From positions 1 to 64,000 of the forward strand of contig JBBRYY010000004.1 of the NCBI GenBank assembly GCA_038237245.1: 64,000 nt of DNA. Direction: 5' to 3'. This document shows, one piece after another, positions 8,190-15,759 of the stretch (its first letter is position 1; the number at the start of each line of letters is the position of its first letter). A program made the position numbers and the translations under genes. The stretch is from FEN-1250 sp038237245 (GTDB lineage Bacteria > Gemmatimonadota > Gemmatimonadetes > Gemmatimonadales > Gemmatimonadaceae). The notes below the pieces were generated by a model. It did no database searches. It was not told the DNA's origin and worked only from the letters and a program-made list of their open reading frames with translations.

Positions 8190-8911
8190 GCGCGCGCCGC
8201 CAGCGCCAGCGCACCGAGCACGCGCGCACCCCCCTCCTCGAACGCGCCACCGATGACGACCAAGTCCGCCCCCGCATCCCGCGCGCTTCGCACCGACTCC
8301 GCGCCGCGAATCCCGCCGCCGACCAGCAAGGGTCCGCTCCACGCGGAGCGAGCCGCGCGCACGATCGATGCGCTCACCGCGCGCGACGCGCCGCTCCCCG
8401 CATCGAGATAGGCGGCGTGCATTCCGATGAGCGCCGCCGCGCGCAGATGTGCCGCCGCAACCTCCGGCTTGTCGGCGGGCAGCGGACGCGTCTGGCTCAC
8501 CGACTCCACCGAGGTCACGTGTCCGCCATCGACGAGGCAATACGCCGTGCTGATCGCCTGAACCTCCGGATGCTGCAGAAAGAATGGCACCGCGCGTACG
8601 TGCTCCTCGATGAGATACTGCGCGTTCCGCCCCGAGACCAGCGACAGCAGCAGCACCGCATCGACACCCGCATCGAGCTGCGACGCCATCGCCGGAAATT
8701 GCACCAGCGGCAGCTCCGGCGCCGCATGCTTGATGCGCGCCGACAGCTCGCCATCCTCGCGCGCGGGTCCGAAGCTATTCCCCAGCAGCAGCAGCGCGGC
8801 TCCCTCCCCCGCCGCGCGCCGCGCCAGCTCCTCGGCCCCCGCCGACGTCGTGCGGTCGGGGTCGATGAGCACCGCGAGCCCCGAGCGCCCGGAAAGGATG
8901 CTCGCGTTCAT
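8186..8911 (-). CDS. Geranylgeranylglyceryl phosphate synthase-like protein (GGGPS/PcrB family)
   Basis: TIM-barrel prenyltransferase family joining glycerol-1-phosphate to a polyprenyl diphosphate by an ether bond. The 241-residue product has the family landmarks: LIDPDR near the N-terminus, LLLGNSF, AYLDAGSGA, GGGIRGAES and ADLVVIGGAFEE, the last two forming the phosphate-binding site. The length agrees with the longer bacterial/archaeal enzymes rather than requiring truncation. Substrate chain length (C20 GGGP or C35 as in PcrB) cannot be told by eye. It is coupled by ATGA overlaps at both ends. A polyprenyl diphosphate synthase at 28382 could supply a substrate, but that link is inference. 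Confidence 0.85.
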   Translation of the reverse strand: MNASILSGRSGLAVLIDPDRTTSAGAEELARRAAGEGAALLLLGNSFGPAREDGELSARIKHAAPELPLVQFPAMASQLDAGVDAVLLLSLVSGRNAQYLIEEHVRAVPFFLQHPEVQAISTAYCLVDGGHVTSVESVSQTRPLPADKPEVAAAHLRAAALIGMHAAYLDAGSGASRAVSASIVRAARSAWSGPLLVGGGIRGAESVRSARDAGADLVVIGGAFEEGGARVLGALALAARA

Positions 8912-9234
8912 GCGTGGAGCGAAGGAGAAGCGAGCTTCGCAATCGCCGCCATCGCGGACGTCGCGCGAGCGGCGAGCGTCTCCGGCGACTCGCTCGCCGC
9001 CTCGAACGCGTACGTCACCATGGCATCGACGGCGAGGAGATCGAGCGCGCGATTGCGCCCCGCGCAGCCGAGCGCGAGCAGTTCCGCGAGCAGCGCCTCC
9101 GCCGTCGCCAGCACCGCTTCGTGCGCGCTCGACGAGGGGTCACTCAGCCGCGTGCCGAGCAGCACGCGAAGCCGTGCAGCCAACGGCGGAGGCGGCGTGG
9201 GTGTGCGGGCCGAGAGCCACTCGCCAACCGTCAC
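8908..9234 (-). CDS. Small protein of unknown function (108 aa)
   Basis: Not recognised. A 108-residue, Ala/Leu-rich, probably helical soluble protein beginning MTVGEWLSARTPTPPPP. No signal peptide, cysteines beyond one, or known motif. It is joined to alaS by GTGA (GTG at 9232-9234) and to the GGGP-synthase-like gene by ATGA, so the frame is kept between two tightly coupled genes, which supports it being translated. A helical partner or accessory protein is possible; no function is assigned. Confidence 0.6.
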   Translation of the reverse strand: MTVGEWLSARTPTPPPPLAARLRVLLGTRLSDPSSSAHEAVLATAEALLAELLALGCAGRNRALDLLAVDAMVTYAFEAASESPETLAARATSAMAAIAKLASPSLHA

Positions 9235-12008
9235 GCGGCAACGCCCAGCGCTGCGCGCACCACCGACGGCGCCTTCGCGATCGCCTCGCCGATGCGCGAC
9301 GCATCCGGAATTCCCGCCTGAGCCATGTGCGCCTTACCGCCACCCCGGCCCCCCGCCGCCTCCGCGATCGGCTTGATGAGCTGATCCGCACGCACGCCCT
9401 TCTCGCGCAGATCGTCGGTGACGATGACGATCAGCGTGCTCTTCCCCTCGCCGAACGAGGTCGCCAGCACGCCGACGCCACTGCCGAGCTGCTCGCGCAG
9501 CGCGTCGCCGAGCTGTTGCAGCTCCTTCACGTCGCCCGCGGTCACGCTCGACGACACCAGGCGCGATGCGCCGATCGTCTCCGCACCCGCGAGCAGCTGT
9601 TGCAGCTGGTCGCCGCCGCCGCGCAGACTCTCCTCGAGTCGCTTCTCGAGCTTCCGTCGCTCGTCGAGCAACGTCTCCACGCGCTTGACGACGCCATCCG
9701 CCGGTGCGCGCAACAGCTCGCCGAGCTTCTGCAGCCGCAGCTCCTCGCCGCGAATCAGCTCGTACGCGCGCGGCCCGGTCACCGCCTCGATGCGCCGGAT
9801 CCCCGCCGCGACGCCATTCTCGCTCACGATCTTGAAGAGCGCGATCTGCCCCGTACTGCGCGCGTGCGTGCCGCCGCACAGCTCAACGGACAACCCCGGA
9901 ATGCTGACGACACGCACCACGTCCCCATACTTCTCGCCGAAGAGCGCCATCGCGCCGGACGCGACCGCGTCGCGATACGGGCGCTCGACGGTGCTCACGT
10001 CGACGTTCGCCCAGATGCCGCGATTTACGATCTCCTCGATCTCCGACAGCTGCTCCGGCTTGATCGGACCGTGATGGTGAAAGTCGAAGCGCAAACGATC
10101 CGGCGCGACGAGCGACCCGGCCTGCGTCACGTGCTCGCCCAGCACCTGGCGCAGCGCCGCGTGCAGAAGATGCGTCGCGGTGTGATTGCGCTCCGTGTCG
10201 CGCCGACGATCCGCGGGAATGTGCGCGTGCACGCGACCGAAGTGGAATTCGCCCGTGAGCTCACCGATCGCAATATGCCGCCCGTCGACCTTCTTCACCT
10301 CGTCGACGTCCACCGTCCAGCCTTCGCCCGCAATCTCCCCTGCGTCGGCGATCTGACCGCCGGACTCCGCGTAGAACGGAGTCTCCTCCAGCACGACCGC
10401 GAGTCGTCCCGCAGGGAGTCGGCGAATCGCGACGACTTCGGTGTCCGCCTCAGTCACGCCGTAGCCGACGAAGTTCGTCGACTGCGCCGCGGCGCCGGGC
10501 TTCTTCTCCCATGACGCAAAGTCCGCGAGCCCTTCATCCGCGACGCCAAGGTCACGCCCCTTGCGCTCCTCGCGCGACTGCGAGCGCTGCGCCTGCAGCG
10601 AGCTCTCGAAACCCGCGATGTCGACGGTGTAGCCACGCTCGTGCGCCATCAGCTCCGTGAGATCGATCGGGAAGCCGAAGGTATCATAGAGACGGAACGC
10701 ATCGCCGCCGCTGATCGTCCCGCGGATCGCGGTGGAGCCCTGCGTCGAATTGAGCGGCGCGAGCTGGTCGAAGCGCAGCATCCCTTCCTCGATCGTCGCG
10801 AGGAAGCGCTCTTCTTCCGCGCGCGTCGTGTCGGCGATGAGCGTGCGGCGCTGCGCGAGCTCCGGATACACATCCGACATCTGGTCCACCACGACACTCA
10901 CGAGCTTGTCGAGCGTCGGCTCTCGGCGACCGAGCAGCCATGCGTGACGAACGCCGCGTCGGAGAATGCGGCGAAGCACGTAGCCGCGCCCCTCATTCGA
11001 CGGGAAGACGCCATCGGCGATCAGAAAGGTGATCGCGCGTGCGTGATCGGCGAGCACGCGGAAGGACACCGCGTCGTATGTCACCGGTCGGTTACCCTTC
11101 GGTGGAACGGTGGGCCACACTGCCGTTCCCACGTCCGCCCCCGGCCGATCGTCGTACGACATGCCGAGCACCTCCTCGGCCTTCGTGATCAACGGGACGA
11201 AGAGGTCGGTGTGATAGTTGTTCGTCACGCCCTGCAGCACCGCGGCGATGCGCTCGAGCCCCGCGCCCGTATCGACCGACGGCTTGGGGAGCGGCGTGAG
11301 CACGCCGTCCTGCTGCCGGTCGAACTGCATGAAGACGAGATTCCAGATCTCGAGGAAGCGCCCGGCTTCCGCGCCCTCGACGAACGCATCGCGCGAGAAC
11401 TCGGTGCGCACGGTGTCGGTCCACTCGCCGGTCGCGCCGGCAGGGAATGCCCAGTCGCCGGCGAGGTGTGCGAGGTCGACATAGATCTCCGTGCACGGGC
11501 CGCATGGTCCCGTGTCGGCCATCTGCCAGAAGTTGTCGCGCTCGCCCAACCCGTAGATCCGGCTGTCGGCGATTCCCGTTATCTCCGTCCAGAGCGCGCG
11601 CGCCTCGTCGTCCGACTCGTAGACCGTGACGCGCAGATGCTCCTTCGGGATCCCGAGCTCGACGGTGATGAATTCCCATGCGAAGCGAATCGCATCGCGC
11701 TTGAAGTAATCACCGAAGGAAAAGTTGCCGAGCATCTCGAAGAACGTGTGGTGCCGCGCAGTGTGCCCCACCTGTTCGAGATCGTTGTGCTTTCCTCCTG
11801 CGCGCACGCACTTCTGCGCCGTGGTCGCGCGCACGCCGAACGACGCACGCTCCTGGCCGAGGAAGATGCGCTTGAACTGCACCATTCCGGCGTTGGTGAA
11901 GAGGAGCGTCGGATCGTCCGCGGGGACGAGCGACGAGCTGGGGCGGACCGCGTGCGCGTTGCGCTCGAAGTACGAGAGGAAACGCTGGCGAATCTCGGAT
12001 GCGCGCAT
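9231..12008 (-). CDS. alaS: Alanyl-tRNA synthetase
   Basis: Class II aminoacyl-tRNA synthetase charging tRNA-Ala; 925 residues from the ATG at 12006-12008 (a GTG three codons upstream would add MRL). The catalytic domain opens with RQRFLSYFERNAHAV and LLFTNAGMVQFK. The editing domain has the zinc/catalytic residues H-T-A-T-H (RNHTATHLLHAAL) and the Cys-His pair in ELCGGTHARSTGQI. The C-terminal DHHA1 domain ends with glycine-rich AAGGRGGGKAHMAQAG. It follows recX and recA, the order seen in E. coli and other bacteria, and its stop overlaps the next gene. Confidence 0.97.
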   Translation of the reverse strand: MRASEIRQRFLSYFERNAHAVRPSSSLVPADDPTLLFTNAGMVQFKRIFLGQERASFGVRATTAQKCVRAGGKHNDLEQVGHTARHHTFFEMLGNFSFGDYFKRDAIRFAWEFITVELGIPKEHLRVTVYESDDEARALWTEITGIADSRIYGLGERDNFWQMADTGPCGPCTEIYVDLAHLAGDWAFPAGATGEWTDTVRTEFSRDAFVEGAEAGRFLEIWNLVFMQFDRQQDGVLTPLPKPSVDTGAGLERIAAVLQGVTNNYHTDLFVPLITKAEEVLGMSYDDRPGADVGTAVWPTVPPKGNRPVTYDAVSFRVLADHARAITFLIADGVFPSNEGRGYVLRRILRRGVRHAWLLGRREPTLDKLVSVVVDQMSDVYPELAQRRTLIADTTRAEEERFLATIEEGMLRFDQLAPLNSTQGSTAIRGTISGGDAFRLYDTFGFPIDLTELMAHERGYTVDIAGFESSLQAQRSQSREERKGRDLGVADEGLADFASWEKKPGAAAQSTNFVGYGVTEADTEVVAIRRLPAGRLAVVLEETPFYAESGGQIADAGEIAGEGWTVDVDEVKKVDGRHIAIGELTGEFHFGRVHAHIPADRRRDTERNHTATHLLHAALRQVLGEHVTQAGSLVAPDRLRFDFHHHGPIKPEQLSEIEEIVNRGIWANVDVSTVERPYRDAVASGAMALFGEKYGDVVRVVSIPGLSVELCGGTHARSTGQIALFKIVSENGVAAGIRRIEAVTGPRAYELIRGEELRLQKLGELLRAPADGVVKRVETLLDERRKLEKRLEESLRGGGDQLQQLLAGAETIGASRLVSSSVTAGDVKELQQLGDALREQLGSGVGVLATSFGEGKSTLIVIVTDDLREKGVRADQLIKPIAEAAGGRGGGKAHMAQAGIPDASRIGEAIAKAPSVVRAALGVAA

Positions 12009-12049
12009 AAGCCTCACAATATACCGCGCCCGGTACTCCGGGGCACGGG

Positions 12050-12793
12050 CTATTCGAGGTTGTCCGCCTCGCTGCTTCCCGGGAGCGCGTCCATGACGCG
12101 GCGGATTGCGGAGCCGTCGTATCCGCGCCTCGCGAGAAATGCGTAGAGCCGTCGGCGCGCCGTGGCCGGATCGGCGGTGCGCAGGGTGCGCATCTTCTTC
12201 GCGGCGACCTGCGCGACCTGCGCATCCTCGTCGACCTCGTCCTCCTCCAATACCTGGGCCAGCGCCGCATCGATGACGTCGCGCGCGACGCCGCGGCGCC
12301 AGAGCTCGGACTGCAGGCGCCGGCGCGAGAGCCCCGCGCCCGCGATCTTCGCGCGGATGAACTGCCGCGCGAACTGGGCATCGTCGAGCGCGCCGAGGGT
12401 GATGAGGCGCTCGACGGCGGCTGCAACGTGCTCCGCGGCCTCGCCCTTCCGCACCAGCATCCGCTCGAGGTCGCGCGCAGCACGCGGACGGGCCGCGAGC
12501 ATCGCGATCGCGCGGTCGAAGGTGTGGAGCGCGGCCGACTCCGCGGCGACGCTATTCGCCATCGTCTCGCCATACGCCACGCCGATGCGAACGCCCAGTC
12601 GCTCGATGCCATCGAGCGAAAGCGTCGCGACGACGGACCCGTCGACGAGAATCTCGAAGCGGCCCGGATGGCGGGCGCTCGCAGAGATGGCGGTGATGCG
12701 CGCGGGACTCGCGAGCGAGCTGGCGGAGGCGGAGGTATCGGCGTCGCCGGACAGGCCTCCGAGCGCCAGCGTGGGGGACGAGAGCTCACTCAT
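12050..12793 (-). CDS. recX: Regulatory protein RecX
   Basis: Helical-repeat protein that binds RecA and limits filament growth. The 247-residue product has an N-terminal extension with a predicted beta-rich stretch (FEILVDGSVVATLSLDGI), as in several bacterial RecX proteins. The RecX core follows: ARDLERMLVRKG, then ALDDAQFARQFIRAK and LSRRRLQSELWRRGV, typical of the tandem three-helix repeats. It lies downstream of recA and upstream of alaS. A long inverted repeat in the recA-recX gap (12843-12913) could limit readthrough. Weak conservation is normal for RecX; the neighbours make the call safe. Confidence 0.9.
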   Translation of the reverse strand: MSELSSPTLALGGLSGDADTSASASSLASPARITAISASARHPGRFEILVDGSVVATLSLDGIERLGVRIGVAYGETMANSVAAESAALHTFDRAIAMLAARPRAARDLERMLVRKGEAAEHVAAAVERLITLGALDDAQFARQFIRAKIAGAGLSRRRLQSELWRRGVARDVIDAALAQVLEEDEVDEDAQVAQVAAKKMRTLRTADPATARRRLYAFLARRGYDGSAIRRVMDALPGSSEADNLE

Positions 12794-12842
12794 TCAGATA
12801 TCCCAGCAGATGGACGGATGACGACCCCCCGAGATGCACGAA

Positions 12843-12913
12843 GTGCCGAAGGGGAGGGGTGAGACGAAGACAGTTTCCGGGTGCCTTCGCCACTCCACCT
12901 CGCCCTTCGGCAC
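12843..12913 (-). terminator. Hairpin between recA and recX (attenuator or partial terminator)
   Basis: GTGCCGAAGGG at 12843-12853 pairs perfectly with CCCTTCGGCAC at 12903-12913, and the stem can extend by GAGG/CCTC after one bulged base, around a loop of about 40 bases. It lies between the recA stop (12935) and recX start (12793). There is no T-run, so it may act as an attenuator or stability element rather than a full terminator. In E. coli a hairpin between recA and recX keeps recX expression low; the same role here is inference. Confidence 0.5.
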
Positions 12914-12934
12914 GATTTCGCCGACGTGCTGGTG

Positions 12935-13993
12935 CTACTCGTCGCTCTCGACCTCTTCGACCGCTTCCACCGCCATGGCGCCAGGATCCTTGATCCCCAG
13001 CACGACTTTTACCTTCTCCTCGATCTCCAGCATCATGCTCTCATTGTCCTTCAGGAACATCTTCGCGTTCTCCCGGCCCTGCCCGATGCGCTGGCCGTTG
13101 TAGCTGTACCAGGCGCCCGACTTCTCAATGATGCCGGACTCCGACCCAATGTCGACCAGAAGAGACGTGTGGCTGATCCCTTCCGCGTACATGATGTCGA
13201 ACTCGGCCTGCTTGAACGGCGGCGCCACCTTGTTCTTCACGACCTTCACGCGGACGTGCGACCCGACAACCTCTTCCTTGTCCTTGACCGGCCCAATGCG
13301 GCGAATGTCGAGGCGAACCGACGCATAAAACTTGAGTGCCTTGCCACCGGTGGTCGTCTCGGGGTTGCCGAACATGACGCCGATCTTTTCGCGGAGCTGG
13401 TTGATGAACACGACGGACGTCTTCGACCGCGCGATCGCGCCGGTGAGCTTGCGAAGCGCCTGGCTCATGAGGCGCGCCTGCAGTCCGACGTGCGAATCAC
13501 CCATCTCACCCTCGATCTCGGCCTTCGGCACCAGCGCGGCGACGGAGTCGATGACCACGATATCGACGGCGCCCGAACGCACGAGAATCTCGCAGATCTC
13601 GAGCGCCTGCTCGCCGGTGTCCGGCTGCGACACGAGAAGGTTCTCGATGTCCACGCCCAGCTTCTGCGCGTAGTCGGTGTCGAGCGCATGCTCGGCGTCG
13701 ATGTACGCGGCGACACCACCGGCGCGCTGCGCATTCGCGACGACGTGCAAACAAAGCGTCGTCTTACCGCTCGATTCCGGACCGTAGATCTCCGTGACCC
13801 GGCCCCGCGGAATTCCGCCGACGCCGATTGCCGCATCCAGATTGATGGCACCCGTCGGAATCACATCGATACGGACCTTCGCAGCATCGGCTCCCATCTT
13901 CATGATGGAACCTTTGCCACAGCTCTTCTCGATTTGCGCGATCGCCAGATTCAGCGCTTTCTTCTTTTCTTCCTGTCCTGTGGAGACAGCCAT
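12935..13993 (-). CDS. recA: Recombinase RecA
   Basis: Strand-exchange ATPase central to homologous recombination and the SOS response. The 352-residue product has Walker A GPESSGKT (71-78), the catalytic Glu in YIDAEHALD, Walker B IVVIDSVAAL, the L1 loop EGEMGDSHVGLQARLMSQ and the L2 loop FINQLREKIGVMFGNPETTTGG, cited here by key residues. The C-terminus is acidic (EAVEEVESDE). The ATG at 13991-13993 was chosen by homology; the open frame upstream is not RecA. A good promoter with a LexA-like direct repeat lies 90-120 bases upstream. First gene of the recA-recX-alaS operon. Confidence 0.98.
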   Translation of the reverse strand: MAVSTGQEEKKKALNLAIAQIEKSCGKGSIMKMGADAAKVRIDVIPTGAINLDAAIGVGGIPRGRVTEIYGPESSGKTTLCLHVVANAQRAGGVAAYIDAEHALDTDYAQKLGVDIENLLVSQPDTGEQALEICEILVRSGAVDIVVIDSVAALVPKAEIEGEMGDSHVGLQARLMSQALRKLTGAIARSKTSVVFINQLREKIGVMFGNPETTTGGKALKFYASVRLDIRRIGPVKDKEEVVGSHVRVKVVKNKVAPPFKQAEFDIMYAEGISHTSLLVDIGSESGIIEKSGAWYSYNGQRIGQGRENAKMFLKDNESMMLEIEEKVKVVLGIKDPGAMAVEAVEEVESDE

Positions 13994-14040
13994 GCGGTCA
14001 CCCAACCCGTGAAATCGTGAGACTGCCGAATCTGGCCTGG

Positions 14041-14057
14041 CGATAGAAAATCTATCG
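14041..14057. repeat. Short palindrome in recA leader
   Basis: Perfect dyad CGATAG-N5-CTATCG in the untranslated leader of recA, about 50 bases upstream of the start codon and downstream of the predicted transcription start. It could be an operator half-site pair or a small leader hairpin. It does not match a regulator motif I recognise. Confidence 0.4.
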
Positions 14058-14082
14058 TCGGGACTACCTAATACCACTGCCC

Positions 14083-14115
14083 GAACAAAATACGAACCCC
14101 CCTGTCCGCTGTCAA
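14083..14115 (-). promoter_or_regulatory. recA promoter with LexA-like GTTC-N7-GTTC box
   Basis: Reading on the minus strand: -35 TTGACA (14110-14115), a 17-base spacer and -10 TATTTT (14087-14092). A direct repeat GTTC-N7-GTTC (GTTCGTATTTTGTTC, 14083-14097) covers the -10. This is the spacing of the LexA box described in Alphaproteobacteria, and its position would let a repressor block RNA polymerase. The -35 overlaps the stop codon of yraN. The predicted transcription start is near 14080, giving a leader of about 85-90 bases. The sequence match is direct; LexA binding is inferred. Confidence 0.7.
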
Positions 14116-14486
14116 CCGGCTGATCGGGCCCCAAAGGCATTCTCGACGTGCCGAAGCCGAACCCGATCGCCCTGAACCAACACCCCAACCACGTCGAATC
14201 GAAACGCTTGTTCCCCTCCCCCGTGCCTCGCGATCCACACTGCCGCTGAACGGCAGAGCTCGCGTTGCTTCCGCCAGTTCACGGCCTCCACCGGGTGGCC
14301 AAAGGCCTCGCCTCGCCGAGTTTTGACCTCGATGAAGGCCACAACCCCGCTTCGCTCCGCTACGAGGTCAAGGTCTCTGTGTCCGTTCCGGAAGCGGCGA
14401 TCCAGTATTCGCCACCCCTTCCGCGCCAGCCAGACGGCCGCAATCCGCTCGCCTTGCTCTCCCAGCACCTGCGACGCTGCCGTCAT
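14112..14486 (-). CDS. yraN: YraN family protein (UPF0102, endonuclease-like fold)
   Basis: Small 124-residue member of UPF0102. The core carries the PD-(D/E)xK-like pattern: LGEQGERIAAVWLARKGW, then RDLDLVAE and AFIEVKTRRG, where Asp, Glu and Lys would form the nuclease-like site. Role in the cell is not established for the family; a DNA-related or competence-linked function has been suggested. It ends exactly where the recA promoter begins, so its stop codon lies inside the recA -35. The ATG is at 14484-14486. Confidence 0.88.
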   Translation of the reverse strand: MTAASQVLGEQGERIAAVWLARKGWRILDRRFRNGHRDLDLVAERSGVVAFIEVKTRRGEAFGHPVEAVNWRKQRELCRSAAVWIARHGGGEQAFRFDVVGVLVQGDRVRLRHVENAFGARSAG

Positions 14487-14495
14487 GAACGCAAA

Positions 14496-14566
14496 GATGC
14501 GGGCGCCCGTCAGGACGCCCGCATCGAACCACCTCGACCATCATCCCCGCCTCGCGGGAGGCGGGG
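14496..14566 (-). terminator. Two tandem hairpins upstream of yraN
   Basis: GATGCGGGCG (14496-14505) pairs with CGCCCGCATC (14516-14525), and CCCCGCCTC (14545-14553) pairs with GAGGCGGGG (14558-14566). Both stems are perfect. On the minus strand the distal hairpin is followed by TTTGCG, so it may end transcription of the lipoprotein gene at 14586-15434. The T-run is weak. Confidence 0.45.
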
Positions 14567-14585
14567 GAGCGCTATCGTCGGCCGG

Positions 14586-15434
14586 TCAGGACTTCGGCGT
14601 CTGCCCCTCAGCGAGCAGCAGCTCCACCTTCGCGGCTGCGATCCCCGCAACCGGCGTGTCCATCTTGAGAAGCACCTTGTCGCTCTTGCGCACCCAGAGA
14701 TGCTCCTCGGTCTCGCCGACCTGGAGCGTCATCGTCCATGTATCGAAAGTGCCGTCGGGAACGAACAGCGAATCCTGTCCGGTCACCCAGAGCTTCAATA
14801 CGACGCGCGCCTGATCATGCGGTCCGACGAACTCGGTGGTTGCACTGCCCTTGTATCCGAGCGCCAGCGGCAGCGACGCGAGCAGCGGCTCGATCCAGTA
14901 GATGTTGCCGATGAGGTCGCGCTCGTTCTTCACGGCCACGCGTGCGCCACCGCCGCTATCGCCCTCGAATTTCGTGACGATGCTGTCGCGCGTGTAGTGC
15001 GTCGTGATCTCCTGGTCGGGAGTGTGCACAACGCGGTGCACCGGCTCGAGCGACGTCTTCGCTACGAACAGCGACTCGGCCAGCTCCACTGTGTTGATCT
15101 TCCGCGATTCCGCGAGCAGCCACACGGCCTTGCCATCGTAGGTCGTTTCCGTGAGCTCGAGGGTGCGCCAGCCGAGGCGGTGCGCCTGCCCCTGCGAGAA
15201 GATCCGCGCGACGTAAATGAGCTTCGACGGCTTGAGCACCGCAGCGCCGGGAGCAACGAGCACTGGATTCGCCGGCGCCGATGCCGTTGCGAGATCCACT
15301 GCCGGTGCCGCCGCGGACTTCGCGGGCGACGGCGCGACGTCAGTCGCGAGCTTCGCGCCACGCGAGCACGCCGAGAGTGCGCCTCCGCAGATGACGAGTA
15401 CTCCCGCAATCCAACTAGTCTTTCGAGCCTTCAC
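14586..15434 (-). CDS. DUF3108-like lipoprotein
   Basis: Predicted 282-residue lipoprotein: signal segment with a clear lipobox LSAC and lipidated Cys23. After an Ala/Pro-rich linker comes a beta-rich domain with the feel of the DUF3108 family (repeated short strands such as LTETTYDGKAVWLLAES, then KLWVTGQDSLFVPDG and a lysine-rich KVLLKMDTPVAG near the end). This family assignment is tentative. The protein is probably anchored in the outer or inner membrane and periplasmic. It stands alone between ftsK and yraN, with a repeat-bearing region of 325 bases upstream. Confidence 0.6.
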   Translation of the reverse strand: MKARKTSWIAGVLVICGGALSACSRGAKLATDVAPSPAKSAAAPAVDLATASAPANPVLVAPGAAVLKPSKLIYVARIFSQGQAHRLGWRTLELTETTYDGKAVWLLAESRKINTVELAESLFVAKTSLEPVHRVVHTPDQEITTHYTRDSIVTKFEGDSGGGARVAVKNERDLIGNIYWIEPLLASLPLALGYKGSATTEFVGPHDQARVVLKLWVTGQDSLFVPDGTFDTWTMTLQVGETEEHLWVRKSDKVLLKMDTPVAGIAAAKVELLLAEGQTPKS

Positions 15435-15759
15435 GATTCCTCCAAGAGTGGCAATCCGCTCGGCCGCGCTAACTCACGCGCCGGAGACGTCGATTCGACA
15501 ATCAAGAAAAAAGACAACTGCGACAGCTGTGAAAAGCGACAAAAAACGGATGAACCGCACGGATCGAACGGGAAGAATCAGTTGTCGTCTCCGTTTGTTG
15601 TCCGTGCTTCTATCCGTTTTTGTCCGTATCTCATTTGTTAGTGCCGGTGGTGCGTCGAGCTTCTGGAATGCGCCCGAACGCAAGCATCAACAACTGGAGA
15701 TACGGACTAAAACGGAATGAACGGACACCGACGGACAACTGCGACTGCTGGACGACCGA
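15435..15759. repeat. Gene-free stretch with dispersed palindromic repeat, copy 1
   Basis: The 325 bases between ftsK and the lipoprotein gene contain no convincing gene. Positions 15545-15643 form an imperfect palindrome (arms AAAACGGAT...GCACGGA and TCCGTGC...ATCCGTTTT) and align well with the reverse complement of 27672-27771. A second, partial unit at about 15660-15735 (TCTGGAATGCGCC, ATCAACAACTGG, GATACGGACTAAAACGG) aligns with the reverse complement of 27760-27830. The copy thus looks like one unit plus part of another. Base composition is lower in GC than nearby genes. It could be a MITE-like or REP-like element. Confidence 0.65.

Noticed and set aside
12881..14020. Plus-strand open frame antisense to recA
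   Set aside because: Mirrors recA. The true gene on the minus strand has all RecA motifs.
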